From assembly GCA_036389135.1 (NCBI GenBank), contig DASVQP010000038.1:93154-157153 (forward strand): a DNA stretch of 64,000 bases, in the 5' to 3' direction. The notes beneath the pieces are model-generated. The model saw only the letters and a list, made by a program, of their open reading frames with translations, made no database searches and had not been told where the DNA came from. A program made the translations under genes and the position numbers. Origin of the DNA: Longimicrobium sp. Lineage in GTDB: Bacteria; Gemmatimonadota; Gemmatimonadetes; Longimicrobiales; Longimicrobiaceae. Positions 1 through 10,616 of this stretch are shown here, piece by piece (the first letter of the stretch is position 1; every line of letters starts with the position of its first letter).

Positions 1-1289
<1,289 letters not shown>

Positions 1290-1378
1290 ACACGGGTTTG
1301 AGGTGCTCGGCGCCGCACTCGGTCCGCGGCGTCGTGGGTAAATTTACACATCACCCGTTCCAACGGTTCATGCGCCGG

Positions 1379-1415
1379 GTTAGTCGCGGGTTAAGCGTCG
1401 ATTAAGGAGAGTTAA
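1379..1415. promoter_or_regulatory. Phased TTA direct repeats, probable OmpR-family operator
   Basis: Four TTA(A/G) cores start at 1380, 1391, 1402 and 1412, that is at 11, 11 and 10 base spacing, all in the same direction. This helical phasing is how OmpR/PhoB-type regulators bind in tandem. A perfect GTAAATTTAC palindrome at 1338-1347 lies between the repeats and the htrA start. The site sits between divergent htrA and the response regulator gene, so autoregulation plus control of htrA is the natural reading. Binding itself is inferred. Confidence 0.5.
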
Positions 1416-1512
1416 TCCGCCCGCCGGAGTGGCCCCTCGTGGCTCGCGCGCGGGTATACGCATGCGACAACGCCCGGACGCGCCGGGCGCCCCCCCGCGA
1501 CGGACTCTCCCC

Positions 1513-2190
1513 ATGCGCATCCTGATCGTAGAAGACAACCCGCGGATCCTGGCGTTTCTGGCGAAGGGGCTGCGCGAGGAGGGGTACATCGTGGAAACGG
1601 CGGCCGACGGCGACTCCGCCTTCGACAAGGCGCGGACGCAGGGCTTCGACGCGGCGGTGGTGGACGTGATGATCCCGGGCCGCTCCGGCTTCGACCTGGT
1701 GCGCGACCTGCGCGCGTCCGGCGTCGCGCTCCCCGTGCTGATGCTGACGGCGCGCGACCGCACCGAGGACAAGGTGGAGGGGCTGGACTCGGGCGCGGAC
1801 GACTACCTGACCAAGCCCTTCGACTTCAGCGAGCTGACCGCCCGCCTGCGCGCCCTCCTGCGGCGCCGCGTGGCCGGCGCCCCCGCCGTGCTGCGCGTGG
1901 GCGACCTGGAGATGGACCCGGCCACCCGCGAAGTGCGGCGCGGCAGCAGCTCGGTGGAACTGACGCCGCGCGAGTTCTCCCTCCTGGAGTACCTCCTCCG
2001 CAACGCGGACCGTCCCCTGTCGCGCGCCACGCTGATGGAGCACGTCTGGGGAATCCGTTTCGACCCGGGGACCAACATCGTGGACGTTTGCGTGAATGCG
2101 CTCCGCAACAAGCTGGGGCGCGAGCCGGAGCTGATCCACACCGTGCGCGGCGTGGGCTACGCGATCCGCACCCCGGAGCGAGCCGAATGA
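1513..2190 (+). CDS. OmpR/PhoB-family response regulator
   Basis: Two-component response regulator, 225 residues from ATG 1513. The receiver domain (1-115) has the acidic pocket E7/D8, phospho-acceptor D51 (VVDVM), T79 and K101 (TKPF). The C-terminal winged helix (about 125-222) has the usual RGVGYAI ending of OmpR-type DNA-binding domains. An upstream in-frame ATG (1461) would add residues unlike any receiver start, so 1513 is preferred. The stop overlaps the start of the histidine kinase by 4 bases (ATGA), so the two are co-translated. Confidence 0.95.
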   Translation: MRILIVEDNPRILAFLAKGLREEGYIVETAADGDSAFDKARTQGFDAAVVDVMIPGRSGFDLVRDLRASGVALPVLMLTARDRTEDKVEGLDSGADDYLTKPFDFSELTARLRALLRRRVAGAPAVLRVGDLEMDPATREVRRGSSSVELTPREFSLLEYLLRNADRPLSRATLMEHVWGIRFDPGTNIVDVCVNALRNKLGREPELIHTVRGVGYAIRTPERAE

Positions 2191-3503
2191 ACCGTACCTC
2201 CCTGCGGCGCGAGCTGGTGGTGGGCTACTCGGTGATCCTGCTGGCGTCGCTGACGCTCTTCGCGGGGATCACCTACGCCATCCTGCGGCAGTCGCTCGCC
2301 CGCACGGGCACGCAGTCGCTCCGGCAGACGGCGGCGGCGGCGGAGCAGCTCGTGGCCCCGCCAGACATCCCCCGCGTGGAGGTGATCGAAGATCGCATCC
2401 CCTCCGCCGTGGGCGACGTGGAGACGCTGCGCCGCCGCACCCGCCTGGTCACGGGGCAGACGGTGGACATCGTGGTGGCGCGCACCGGCGACGTGGAGAA
2501 GAAGGCGCTGCGTGCCTTCTCCGTGATCGCGTTCTTTCTGATCCCGCTCACGGGGATCGCGGCGGCGCTGGCGGGATGGTCGGTCGCCAACCGCCTCCTG
2601 AAGCCGCTCAACCGCCTGGTCGCCGCCTCGCGCGAGATCGGGATCGCCGCGCTGGACCGCCGGGTGGACGAGCCGGAGCACCCCGCCGAGCTGCGCGAGC
2701 TGGCCCAGGCGTACAATGGCATGCTCGGCCGGCTGCAGCGCGCCGTCGAGGCCCTGCGCCGCTTCACCGCCGACGCGAGCCACGAGCTGCGCACCCCGCT
2801 CACCGCCATCCGCGGCACGGCGGAGGTGGCGCTGGCCCGCCCCCGCTCGCCGGAGGAGCTGCGGGACACGATGGGCGAGATCCTGGAGGAGACGCGCTCG
2901 ATGCTGGCGCTGGTGGAGGACCTGCTGACGCTGGCGCGGGGCGAGGAAGCCTCGGTCCCCCGCCCCACCGCCCCGGTCGACCTCGTCGCCGTGCTGCGCG
3001 ACGTGCAGGACATCGGCGAGGCGCTGGCGGAGGGGAAGCCGGTGGCGGTGCGGCTGGATGCGCCCGAGTCCGTGATCGTGCACGGCGCGGCCGGCTCGCT
3101 GCGGCGCCTCTTCCTGAACCTCGTCTCCAACGCCGTCAAGTTCACCGAGGCCGGCGTGGTCGAGATCCGCGTTCGCGGCGCCAACTCCGCCGCCGATGGC
3201 GAGGAGCCGGCCGGCGATCCGGGCTTCGTGGAGGTGCAGGTGCGCGACACCGGCTCAGGAATCGCCCCCGAGGAGCTTCCGCGCGTCTTCGACCGCTTCT
3301 ACCGCGCCGACGCCGCGCGCGAGCGGAGCGGCGGAACGGGGCTGGGCCTGGCCATCGTGCGCATGATCGTGGACCAGCACGAGGGCACGATCCACGCCCA
3401 GAGCACGCAAGGCGAGGGGAGCGTCTTCACCGTCCGCCTCCCCGTCGCCCGCGTCACCGCCCTGGTTCGTCCCGAGCCCGAGGCGCTGGGCCGCGTCGCA
3501 TAA
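2187..3503 (+). CDS. Membrane sensor histidine kinase
   Basis: Cognate kinase of the preceding regulator, 438 residues. Two membrane segments (about 12-32 and 110-135) flank a short periplasmic region of roughly 75 residues; a HAMP domain follows, then the HisKA dimerisation domain with phospho-acceptor H199 (SHELRTPL), and an HATPase_c domain with N box (LNLVSNAVKF), G1 (DTGSGI) and G2 (GGTGLGLA). Complete. Signal unknown; the neighbouring divergent DegP gene suggests envelope stress (inference). Confidence 0.95.
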   Translation: MNRTSLRRELVVGYSVILLASLTLFAGITYAILRQSLARTGTQSLRQTAAAAEQLVAPPDIPRVEVIEDRIPSAVGDVETLRRRTRLVTGQTVDIVVARTGDVEKKALRAFSVIAFFLIPLTGIAAALAGWSVANRLLKPLNRLVAASREIGIAALDRRVDEPEHPAELRELAQAYNGMLGRLQRAVEALRRFTADASHELRTPLTAIRGTAEVALARPRSPEELRDTMGEILEETRSMLALVEDLLTLARGEEASVPRPTAPVDLVAVLRDVQDIGEALAEGKPVAVRLDAPESVIVHGAAGSLRRLFLNLVSNAVKFTEAGVVEIRVRGANSAADGEEPAGDPGFVEVQVRDTGSGIAPEELPRVFDRFYRADAARERSGGTGLGLAIVRMIVDQHEGTIHAQSTQGEGSVFTVRLPVARVTALVRPEPEALGRVA

Positions 3504-3695
3504 TGGCCCACCCCGACACCCCCGTAGGGGCAGCCCCGCGTGGCTGCCCGTGCCCCGCCCCGCTCCGCCGCCAGCAGCGCACGCCATCCCACGCCCTACA
3601 AACCCGGCCCGCCCCGACATCAGTCGCGGCGGGCCGAAGTTCCCCCCCTCTCTCGATAAAGGTGAGGGCGCAGCCCTCTCCTGTTATCGGGAGAG
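3504..3695. repeat. Intergenic repeats: GTAGGGGC palindrome and CGATAAC palindrome (IS110 target)
   Basis: Between the kinase stop and the insertion sequence. A short GTAGGGGC palindrome (family D) lies at about 3523-3552. A larger REP-like palindrome (family A) runs 3646-3695: outer arms CCCTCTCTCGATAA and GTTATCGGGAGAG, inner stem GAGGGC-GCA-GCCCTC. A second, uninterrupted copy is at 43141-43193. The last bases of the outer arm (GGG) are missing here and reappear at 4999 on the far side of the IS, showing that the IS interrupts this repeat. Confidence 0.85.
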
Positions 3696-3709
3696 CAACG
3701 GTGTTGAGG

Positions 3710-4990
<1,281 letters not shown>

Positions 4991-5018
4991 CAAACAAGGG
5001 GGCCGGGGGGTGAGGGCC

Positions 5019-6269
5019 TCAGCGCGATCCTTTGATCGCCGCCGACCCCAGCACCAGGCCGCGGACCGGGAGCCCCTCCGGAAGCATGCGCTCGATGGTG
5101 GAGACGCGCACGGGGCGGGCCTGCACGTCCACGTTGCTGAAGACGATGGTGTCGCCCACGGTGATGCCGAAGCTGCCGGCGATGCGCGTGCCCGGCGCAT
5201 CGAAGCGCGCACCGCGGATGTCGAAGAGGGTGCCCTCGGGGCGCGTCTCCAGGAAGACCGACATCTTGCCGTGCGCGTCGCGCGGGAAGCGCGGATACAA
5301 CCACTGCAGGTCGCGGAACGCCATCGTGTCGCTGCGGAAGGCGACGTCGTAGTACGGGAGCTGGTTCGTGGGAATGGCGCGGTTGCAGCTCCGCGTGTCG
5401 TTCTTCGTGCAGATCACCCCCGAGGTCGCGATGCGCGAGCCGGGAAGGCGCAGCACGGGCGCGTCGAACTCCACGCGGTCGGGGAGGATGGCGATGTTCC
5501 CCTGCACGTGGCGCACGTCCGCGGGGCGGCGAAAGAACTGCACCCGGCCGCGCAGCGTGTCGATGGTGATGCGCGACCCCGACTCGGCGCCGGGAGAGAA
5601 ACGGATCTGGCGCAGCCTTCCCCCCAGCCCGGTCATGTTGATGGTGCGCAGGTAGCCGCCCCGCACCCGCCGCACGATGATCGGCGAGGTGTCGCGCAGC
5701 GCCAGCCGCACCTCCTCGCGCTGGGCGCGGGTGGAGGTGGTGGAGTCCGGCGCCCACGGGATCTCCACGCGCGTGAAGCCGTTCACCACGCGCAGCGTAT
5801 CCACAAAGGTCACGCGCTGCAGGCGGGGTTTGGTTGGATCGCGCACGACCGTGTCGCGGAAGATCGACTGGTAGTTCCAGAGCGAGTCGCCCGGCGAGCG
5901 GCGCACGTAGATGTTGGGCTTGTACAGCACCAGGCGGTTGATGCGGATGCGCGGCGAGAGCAGCGTGCGCACGTCGTACGTGATGTCCGCGCTGTCGGCC
6001 ACCACGAAGGGGGTGCCGTCCTTTTCCTTCAGCGAGATTCCGTAGACGCGGGCGCCTTCGAACAGGTTGCCGCTGATGCGCTGCACGTCCAGCGAGCCCT
6101 GCACGTTGCGCGCGAGGGCATTGAGCGTGTACTCCAGGATGCGATCGTGCCCCGCCCGCGTGCGCGCGACCAGGTTCAGGACGAGGAAAGCCAGCGCGAC
6201 GCCCAGCAGGGCGCCGCCCGCCGCCCACGCCGTGTGCCGGAGGGCGCGGTTGCGCCGGGGGCTCGCCAT
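5019..6269 (-). CDS. AsmA/TamB-like membrane-anchored protein, possibly C-terminally truncated
   Basis: 416 residues. One membrane anchor near residues 13-35, then a region resembling the N-terminal part of TamB/AsmA proteins (SGNLFEGARVYGI, beta-rich, VLYKPNIYVRR), which take part in lipid or outer-membrane protein transport in the periplasm. Family members are typically 600-1500 residues; this one stops after a repeat unit (LPVRGLVLG) without the usual C-terminal domain. The stop codon precedes the family A repeat, so the IS110 element did not cut it. Either a short family member or an old truncation. Start overlaps the stop of the metallophosphoesterase (TGATG). Confidence 0.7.
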   Translation of the reverse strand: MASPRRNRALRHTAWAAGGALLGVALAFLVLNLVARTRAGHDRILEYTLNALARNVQGSLDVQRISGNLFEGARVYGISLKEKDGTPFVVADSADITYDVRTLLSPRIRINRLVLYKPNIYVRRSPGDSLWNYQSIFRDTVVRDPTKPRLQRVTFVDTLRVVNGFTRVEIPWAPDSTTSTRAQREEVRLALRDTSPIIVRRVRGGYLRTINMTGLGGRLRQIRFSPGAESGSRITIDTLRGRVQFFRRPADVRHVQGNIAILPDRVEFDAPVLRLPGSRIATSGVICTKNDTRSCNRAIPTNQLPYYDVAFRSDTMAFRDLQWLYPRFPRDAHGKMSVFLETRPEGTLFDIRGARFDAPGTRIAGSFGITVGDTIVFSNVDVQARPVRVSTIERMLPEGLPVRGLVLGSAAIKGSR

Positions 6270-7147
6270 CAGGAGTGGTCCTCGCGGAAGATGGCCTCGG
6301 CCTCGGCCTGCCCTTCGCGGTCCAGGGCGGGGCGGCCTCGGCGGAAGAACTGGTGCCGGCTCGTGGGCACGAAGTCCTGCACGTCGTCGAAGTACATGTA
6401 GTGCGTCACCCGGATGTGCCGCGCGTCCACCCGCACCACGTTGAGCGAGTTCTTTTCGCGCTCCCTCGCCCTACCCCTGCGCGAGGTGGAGGTGCCGCTC
6501 TGCACGATGATGATGCCGTGCTCGCGGTCCGCCCCGGAGTACACGTCCAGCGAGTTGCCGATGTACGCGCGGTGCAGGTGGCCGCCCAGGATCATGTCCA
6601 CCTTGAAGTGCGTGAAGGCGTCCAGCGCGCGCTTGGCCTGAGGCATCACGGCCACGCGATCCCAATCCGGCGGAGGCGCGAAGTGGTGGTGCGACACCAG
6701 GATGCGCGCGTCCTCGTCAGGCACGTCCTGGAACGCCTCGCGCGCGAAGTCGATCTGCCAGCGGTGGATGCGGCCGTTGACCGTGGCCCGCAGCGGCGCC
6801 GTCGAGTTGAGCGCGACGATGGTGGCGCCGGGGAGCTTGGTGACCGTGTCCAGCTCCGGCAGGATGTGCGCCCTGTACAGGTCGTACGGGTGGAAGACAC
6901 GCTCGGTGAAGCGGTAGAGCGCGATGTCGTGGTTCCCCGGCGTCACCACGATGGGGACGGGGGGGAGGCGGTCCAGGTACGCGCGGGCCGCCGCGAACTG
7001 CTCCGGGAGCGCGCGCTGCGTGAAGTCGCCCGAGGCCACGATGGCGTCCGGCTCCAGCTGGTGCGCGAAGCGCTGGAGCGACTCGCCCACGCGCTCCTGG
7101 AACGGCGGGCCGAAGTGCAGGTCGGAGATGTGGAGGAGCGTGATCAA
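6269..7147 (-). CDS. Calcineurin-like metallophosphoesterase
   Basis: 292 residues if read from TTG 7147, which puts the canonical start LITLLHISDLHFG at the N-terminus; upstream ATG/GTG codons run into a family F repeat and are unlikely. Metal-binding motifs are complete: HISDLHFG, ASGDFTQ, TPGNHD, VSHHH, GGHLHR. The organisation is that of CpdA/Icc-type cytosolic phosphodiesterases (3',5'-cyclic nucleotide or other phosphodiesters); the substrate cannot be told from sequence. Sits between tsaD and the TamB-like gene on the same strand. Confidence 0.9.
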   Translation of the reverse strand: MITLLHISDLHFGPPFQERVGESLQRFAHQLEPDAIVASGDFTQRALPEQFAAARAYLDRLPPVPIVVTPGNHDIALYRFTERVFHPYDLYRAHILPELDTVTKLPGATIVALNSTAPLRATVNGRIHRWQIDFAREAFQDVPDEDARILVSHHHFAPPPDWDRVAVMPQAKRALDAFTHFKVDMILGGHLHRAYIGNSLDVYSGADREHGIIIVQSGTSTSRRGRAREREKNSLNVVRVDARHIRVTHYMYFDDVQDFVPTSRHQFFRRGRPALDREGQAEAEAIFREDHS

Positions 7148-7216
7148 GCCGGCGCCGTCTGGTTCAGGTCGTGTGGGCCACGTCAACCAATTGCGATGCG
7201 ACTCGCGTACCATTGT

Positions 7217-7402
7217 CTCACGCGGAGACGCGGAGGCGCGGGAGAACAACAGAAAAAAGCATCACACAGAGGGCACAGAAGGAACTGAAAGCCACAGAGA
7301 ACTTCTCCTTGCTGTTCTTCCTCTGTGGCTCTGTGTCTCTGTGTGAGCCCTGCAGTTGCGGTTCTCTTCGCGCCTCCGCGTCTCCGCGTGAGCCCTGCTG
7401 TT
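7217..7402. repeat. Family F CACAGAG palindromic repeat, copy 1
   Basis: Nested inverted repeat: outer arms CTCACGCGGAGACGCGGAGG and its complement near 7370-7392, inner arms CACACAGAGGGCACAGA and CTCTGTGTCTCTGTGTG. The largest and best preserved copy in the window; shorter ones lie at 22868-22955, 26309-26396, 28224-28311 and, degraded, near 19184-19241. No coding role; a long potential hairpin between tsaD and the metallophosphoesterase. Confidence 0.8.
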
Positions 7403-7404
7403 CC

Positions 7405-8454
7405 TCAGCGCTTGCGCAGGCCGGGGAACGGGAGGTCGGCGCGGGCGTTGAGGTCCAGGCCAGCCACCTCGCCGCGCGCGAACCGGAACTGCGCGGCTCG
7501 CGCGATCATCGCGGCGTTGTCGGTGGACAGGCGCGGCGAGGGGGCGAAGACGGCCCCGCGCCCGCCCAGCCGCCGCGTCAGCTCCGCACGCAGCGCGCGG
7601 CTGTTGGCGACTCCGCCCCCCAGAACGACGCGCCGGCAATCCATCTCCCGGACAGCGCGCATCGTCTTGGTGGCGAGGACGTCGACGGCGGCATCCTGGA
7701 AGGCGGCGGCCAGGTGCGGGACCTCGGCTTCCAGCGCGCCCTCGCGCTCCACATCTCGCACACGGTTGCGGAGCGCCGTCTTCAGGCCGCTGAAGGAGAA
7801 GTCGTAGTACTCGGAGTCTTCGGGGCGCTGGCCGCGGTTCAGCAGCGGGCGCGTGAAGCGGTGGCGCGACGGGTCGCCGCCCTCGGCCGCGCGCTGGATG
7901 GAGGGGCCGCCGGGGTACGGAAGCCCCAGGATCTTGGCCGCCTTGTCGAACGCCTCGCCCGCCGCGTCGTCGCGGGTGGCGCCGAGCTGCACGTACTCGC
8001 CCCAAGCTGGCACCCAGAGGAGGAGCGTGTGGCCGCCGGAGACGAGGAGCGCCACAAAGGGCGGCGTGGCGTCCAGGTGCTCCAGCTGCGTGGCGAAGAG
8101 GTGCGCCTCCATGTGGTGCACCCCCACGACCGGCTTCCCCGCGGCCCACGCGGCGGCCTTGCCCCACGAGACACCCACGAGAAGCGCGCCGATCAGCCCC
8201 GGCCCGGCCGTCACGCCGACGACGTCCACGTCCTTGAGCTGCACGCCGGCCTCCCGCAGAGCGCCATCCACCACGTCGTCCAGCGTGCGCAGGTGGGCGC
8301 GCGACGCGATCTCCGGCACGACGCCGCCGTACAGGCGATGCACGTCCTGGGTGAAGATGACGTGCCCCAGCAGCTCGTTCTCACCGCGCAGCACGGCGGC
8401 GGAGGTCTCGTCGCAGGAGGTCTCGATGCCGAGCACCAGGGGCGGACGGGTCAT
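7405..8454 (-). CDS. tsaD: tRNA N6-adenosine threonylcarbamoyltransferase TsaD
   Basis: Transfers threonylcarbamoyl to A37 of ANN-decoding tRNAs, with TsaB/TsaE. 349 residues. ASKHA-fold signature GIETSCDETS at 9-18, metal-binding histidines H114 and H118 (HHMEAH), phosphate loop VSGGHT and late NSRALR region near the adenylate site. Start ATG 8454 overlaps the YbbR stop by 4 bases (ATGA). Confidence 0.97.
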   Translation of the reverse strand: MTRPPLVLGIETSCDETSAAVLRGENELLGHVIFTQDVHRLYGGVVPEIASRAHLRTLDDVVDGALREAGVQLKDVDVVGVTAGPGLIGALLVGVSWGKAAAWAAGKPVVGVHHMEAHLFATQLEHLDATPPFVALLVSGGHTLLLWVPAWGEYVQLGATRDDAAGEAFDKAAKILGLPYPGGPSIQRAAEGGDPSRHRFTRPLLNRGQRPEDSEYYDFSFSGLKTALRNRVRDVEREGALEAEVPHLAAAFQDAAVDVLATKTMRAVREMDCRRVVLGGGVANSRALRAELTRRLGGRGAVFAPSPRLSTDNAAMIARAAQFRFARGEVAGLDLNARADLPFPGLRKR

Positions 8455-8876
8455 CGAATGGGCGCGGACGGCGTGTCGGGAACCGGCTGCAGCGCCAGCT
8501 TCACGAGCCCCGGGCGCACGTCCAGCGCGCTGACGTGGCCGCGCGCGCCATCGGGGAGGCGGACCATGCTCGGCTCCAGCACGAAAGTCCGCTGCCGCCC
8601 CACGTTGCGCACGTGCAGCACGAGCACGGGCTTCTCCAGCGCCAGCTCCCCGATTTCGCGCCACTTCCCGGCGAAGCGCACCTGTACCACGTGCGGCGCC
8701 GGCGGCGCGGTAAGTGTGTAGGCGGGATCGAGGAGCTGCGGCTCGACCTGTACCTGCATCCACTGCTCGGTGGGCTGCTCCGCGCGCACCAGCACCCACA
8801 GCAGCACCGCCAACGCCAGCGCCGCCAGCTTCAGCTGCCAGTTGCGCATCGCCCGCCGCAGCGAGAAGGGCCTCAT
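8451..8876 (-). CDS. YbbR/CdaR-like domain protein
   Basis: 141 residues from ATG 8876: an N-terminal membrane anchor (LKLAALALAVLLWVLV) followed by one to one-and-a-half YbbR-type beta domains. In many bacteria YbbR proteins sit next to and regulate the c-di-AMP cyclase CdaA; no cyclase gene is visible in this window, though the c-di-AMP phosphodiesterase-like PgpH is at 54240. Shorter than CdaR of Firmicutes, which carries four YbbR repeats. Start overlaps repeat-flanked intergenic DNA; an upstream GTG/ATG (8918) is inside spacer and less likely. Confidence 0.7.
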   Translation of the reverse strand: MRPFSLRRAMRNWQLKLAALALAVLLWVLVRAEQPTEQWMQVQVEPQLLDPAYTLTAPPAPHVVQVRFAGKWREIGELALEKPVLVLHVRNVGRQRTFVLEPSMVRLPDGARGHVSALDVRPGLVKLALQPVPDTPSAPIR

Positions 8877-8893
8877 TCGCGCACCCCCCGATC

Positions 8894-9088
8894 TGTCATC
8901 CTGAGCGACGCGCCACACCGGCCTCGCCCCGTCTCCACGCCCTGGCGCGGAGCGAAGGATCTACTGCGCGTGCCGAGGGGTTCGTCGTGTCGGGCCGTCC
9001 TCTTGCCTCGCCGGCTAGATCCTTCGGTCGCCGCAGGAGTTCGGCGCGCATCGCCGATGGTCGGCGAGGCGGCTCTCTCAGGATGACA
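8894..9088. repeat. Family C MITE-like element, copy 1 (195 bp)
   Basis: Begins TGTCATCCTGAG and ends with the complement CTCAGGATGACA, 12-base perfect terminal inverted repeats. Inside lie GAAGGATCTACTGCGCG and, inverted, AGATCCTTCGGTCGCCG. Other copies: 39625-39819 (reverse orientation) and 57823-58018. All three are 195-196 bases. No open frame of note; separates the TlpA and YbbR genes. Confidence 0.85.
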
Positions 9089-9129
9089 TAAAGGGGGGGC
9101 CGCTCCCGCGGACACACTCGCGCGCCGCA

Positions 9130-9690
9130 TCACTGCTTCAGCAGCCTGCGGATCAGATCCACGTTCGCCTGATCGTCCCATTCGGTGGCGCCGATGACCT
9201 TTTTGCGGATGCTGCCGTCGCGGCCGATCACAAAGGATTCGGGGATGCCGGTGGTGCGGTAGGCGCGCTGGATGCTCCCCGTGGGCTCGCGCCAGAGGGC
9301 GAAGGTGAGCCCGTATTGCTTCCCGAACGCCGCCACGTCGCCCCCCGGGTTGCCGCCCGCGTCCCGCTTCCCGGGCGCGGCGTCCACGCTCACGGCGATC
9401 ACCTGCAGCCCCTCCGGCCCGAGCTGCTGGTGAAGGCGCTGGAGCGAGGGCATCTCGTCGCGGCAGGGGCCGCACCACGTCGCCCAGATGTTGAGGAGCA
9501 CTACCTGGCCGCGCAGATCGGCCAGGGCGACGGGGCGCCCCTGCAGGTCGGCGGCGCGGAAGCCCGGGGCCTCGCTCCCCACGTCCAGCGGGAGGAACGA
9601 GCCGCGGTTGGCCCAGCCCACGCCCACCAGCGCCGCGAGGAGGGCCAGCACCGCGCCCACGACGATCCACTGCTTCCGCGATTCGGACAT
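9130..9690 (-). CDS. TlpA/ResA-like membrane-anchored thioredoxin
   Basis: 186 residues from ATG 9690. N-terminal membrane anchor (VVGAVLALLAALVGVGW) then an AhpC/TSA-Redoxin thioredoxin fold with active site WATWCGPC. The WCxxC context and extracytoplasmic topology match TlpA/ResA/CcmG thiol-disulphide oxidoreductases. Not in the ccm operon, but it could supply the thiol reductant for cytochrome c maturation encoded at 44.5-50.3 kb (inference). The cis-Pro loop (TGIPESFVI) is present. Confidence 0.92.
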   Translation of the reverse strand: MSESRKQWIVVGAVLALLAALVGVGWANRGSFLPLDVGSEAPGFRAADLQGRPVALADLRGQVVLLNIWATWCGPCRDEMPSLQRLHQQLGPEGLQVIAVSVDAAPGKRDAGGNPGGDVAAFGKQYGLTFALWREPTGSIQRAYRTTGIPESFVIGRDGSIRKKVIGATEWDDQANVDLIRRLLKQ

Positions 9691-9698
9691 GGCCGCGC

Positions 9699-10616
9699 TC
9701 ACCGCTTCGCCGGCGGGGGCGCCGGAGGGAACTCCTGCGGCGGCGGGGCCTGCGGCTCCTCGGGAGCGGGGGCCGCCGTCGAGTCGGGCACGACGGGCTC
9801 CTCCACCACGGGCGGCGGCGGGTTGGGATCGGTGCCGGAGACCGTCACGTTCACCGCGCCGCCGCGCCGCAGGGAGTCGCCCGGCGCGGGGCGCTGCGAC
9901 GCGACCCCGCCCAGCGCCTCGGCCGAGGCCGGATCGTACGACACGTTCCCCAGGCGGAAGCCGGCCGCGCGCAGCCGCGTCTCCGCCTCGCCGAGCGGCA
10001 GGGTGACGACGCTGGGGACTGGGAACTTCGGCGGGCCGGCGCTCAGGGTGATGGTCACGACGCTGGGCACCACCGCCACGGTGCCCGCGCGCGGCCGCAT
10101 CCCCAGGAACGTTCCCTCTTCGCGGTCGGCTACCATGCGCTGCACCTTTACCGAGAAGCCGAAGCGCTCCAGCAGCGTGCGGGCCTCGCGCAGGGTGAGG
10201 CCGGCGATGGGAGGCACCGGGTGCCGCTCCGGGCCTGCGCTCAGCACCACGCGGATCTCGGCGCCGCGGGTGACCTCCTGGCCGGGAAGCGGGCTCTGCA
10301 CCAGCACGGCGCCGGCGCGGATACGCGGGTTGGCGAGCGTGCCGCCGCGGCCCAGCTCCAGCCCCAGCCGGTCCAGCGTCCGCTCCGCCTCGCGCAGCGG
10401 CTGCCCGCGCAGGTCGGGGACGGTGACGATGGCCGAGCGGCCGAAGCCGGGGAAGAAGAGGAGCGTGATGACCAGGTAGCCGAGCGCAAAAGCGCCCAGT
10501 CCCGCGCCGATCACCCAGCGCAGCAGGTTCCCCTCGGTGAAAGGTCCCGATACGCGCTGGGGGATGGCGGGCACCCAGCGGCGCGGCGCGCGCGGCGGCT
10601 TCACGGGGGCGCTCAC
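9699..10616 (-). CDS. PASTA-domain membrane protein without kinase domain
   Basis: 305 residues from GTG 10616; the start overlaps the rsmB stop as GTGA. About 40 N-terminal cytosolic residues, one membrane segment (LGAFALGYLVITLLFF), then three to four PASTA domains (VTVPDLRGQPLREAE, VPPIAGLTLREARTLL, VPSVVTLPLGEAETRL), ending in a proline-rich tail. PASTA domains bind peptidoglycan or beta-lactams and normally sit on Ser/Thr kinases or PBPs; here neither catalytic domain is present, so this looks like a cell-wall sensing or scaffold protein. Confidence 0.88.
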   Translation of the reverse strand: MSAPVKPPRAPRRWVPAIPQRVSGPFTEGNLLRWVIGAGLGAFALGYLVITLLFFPGFGRSAIVTVPDLRGQPLREAERTLDRLGLELGRGGTLANPRIRAGAVLVQSPLPGQEVTRGAEIRVVLSAGPERHPVPPIAGLTLREARTLLERFGFSVKVQRMVADREEGTFLGMRPRAGTVAVVPSVVTITLSAGPPKFPVPSVVTLPLGEAETRLRAAGFRLGNVSYDPASAEALGGVASQRPAPGDSLRRGGAVNVTVSGTDPNPPPPVVEEPVVPDSTAAPAPEEPQAPPPQEFPPAPPPAKR

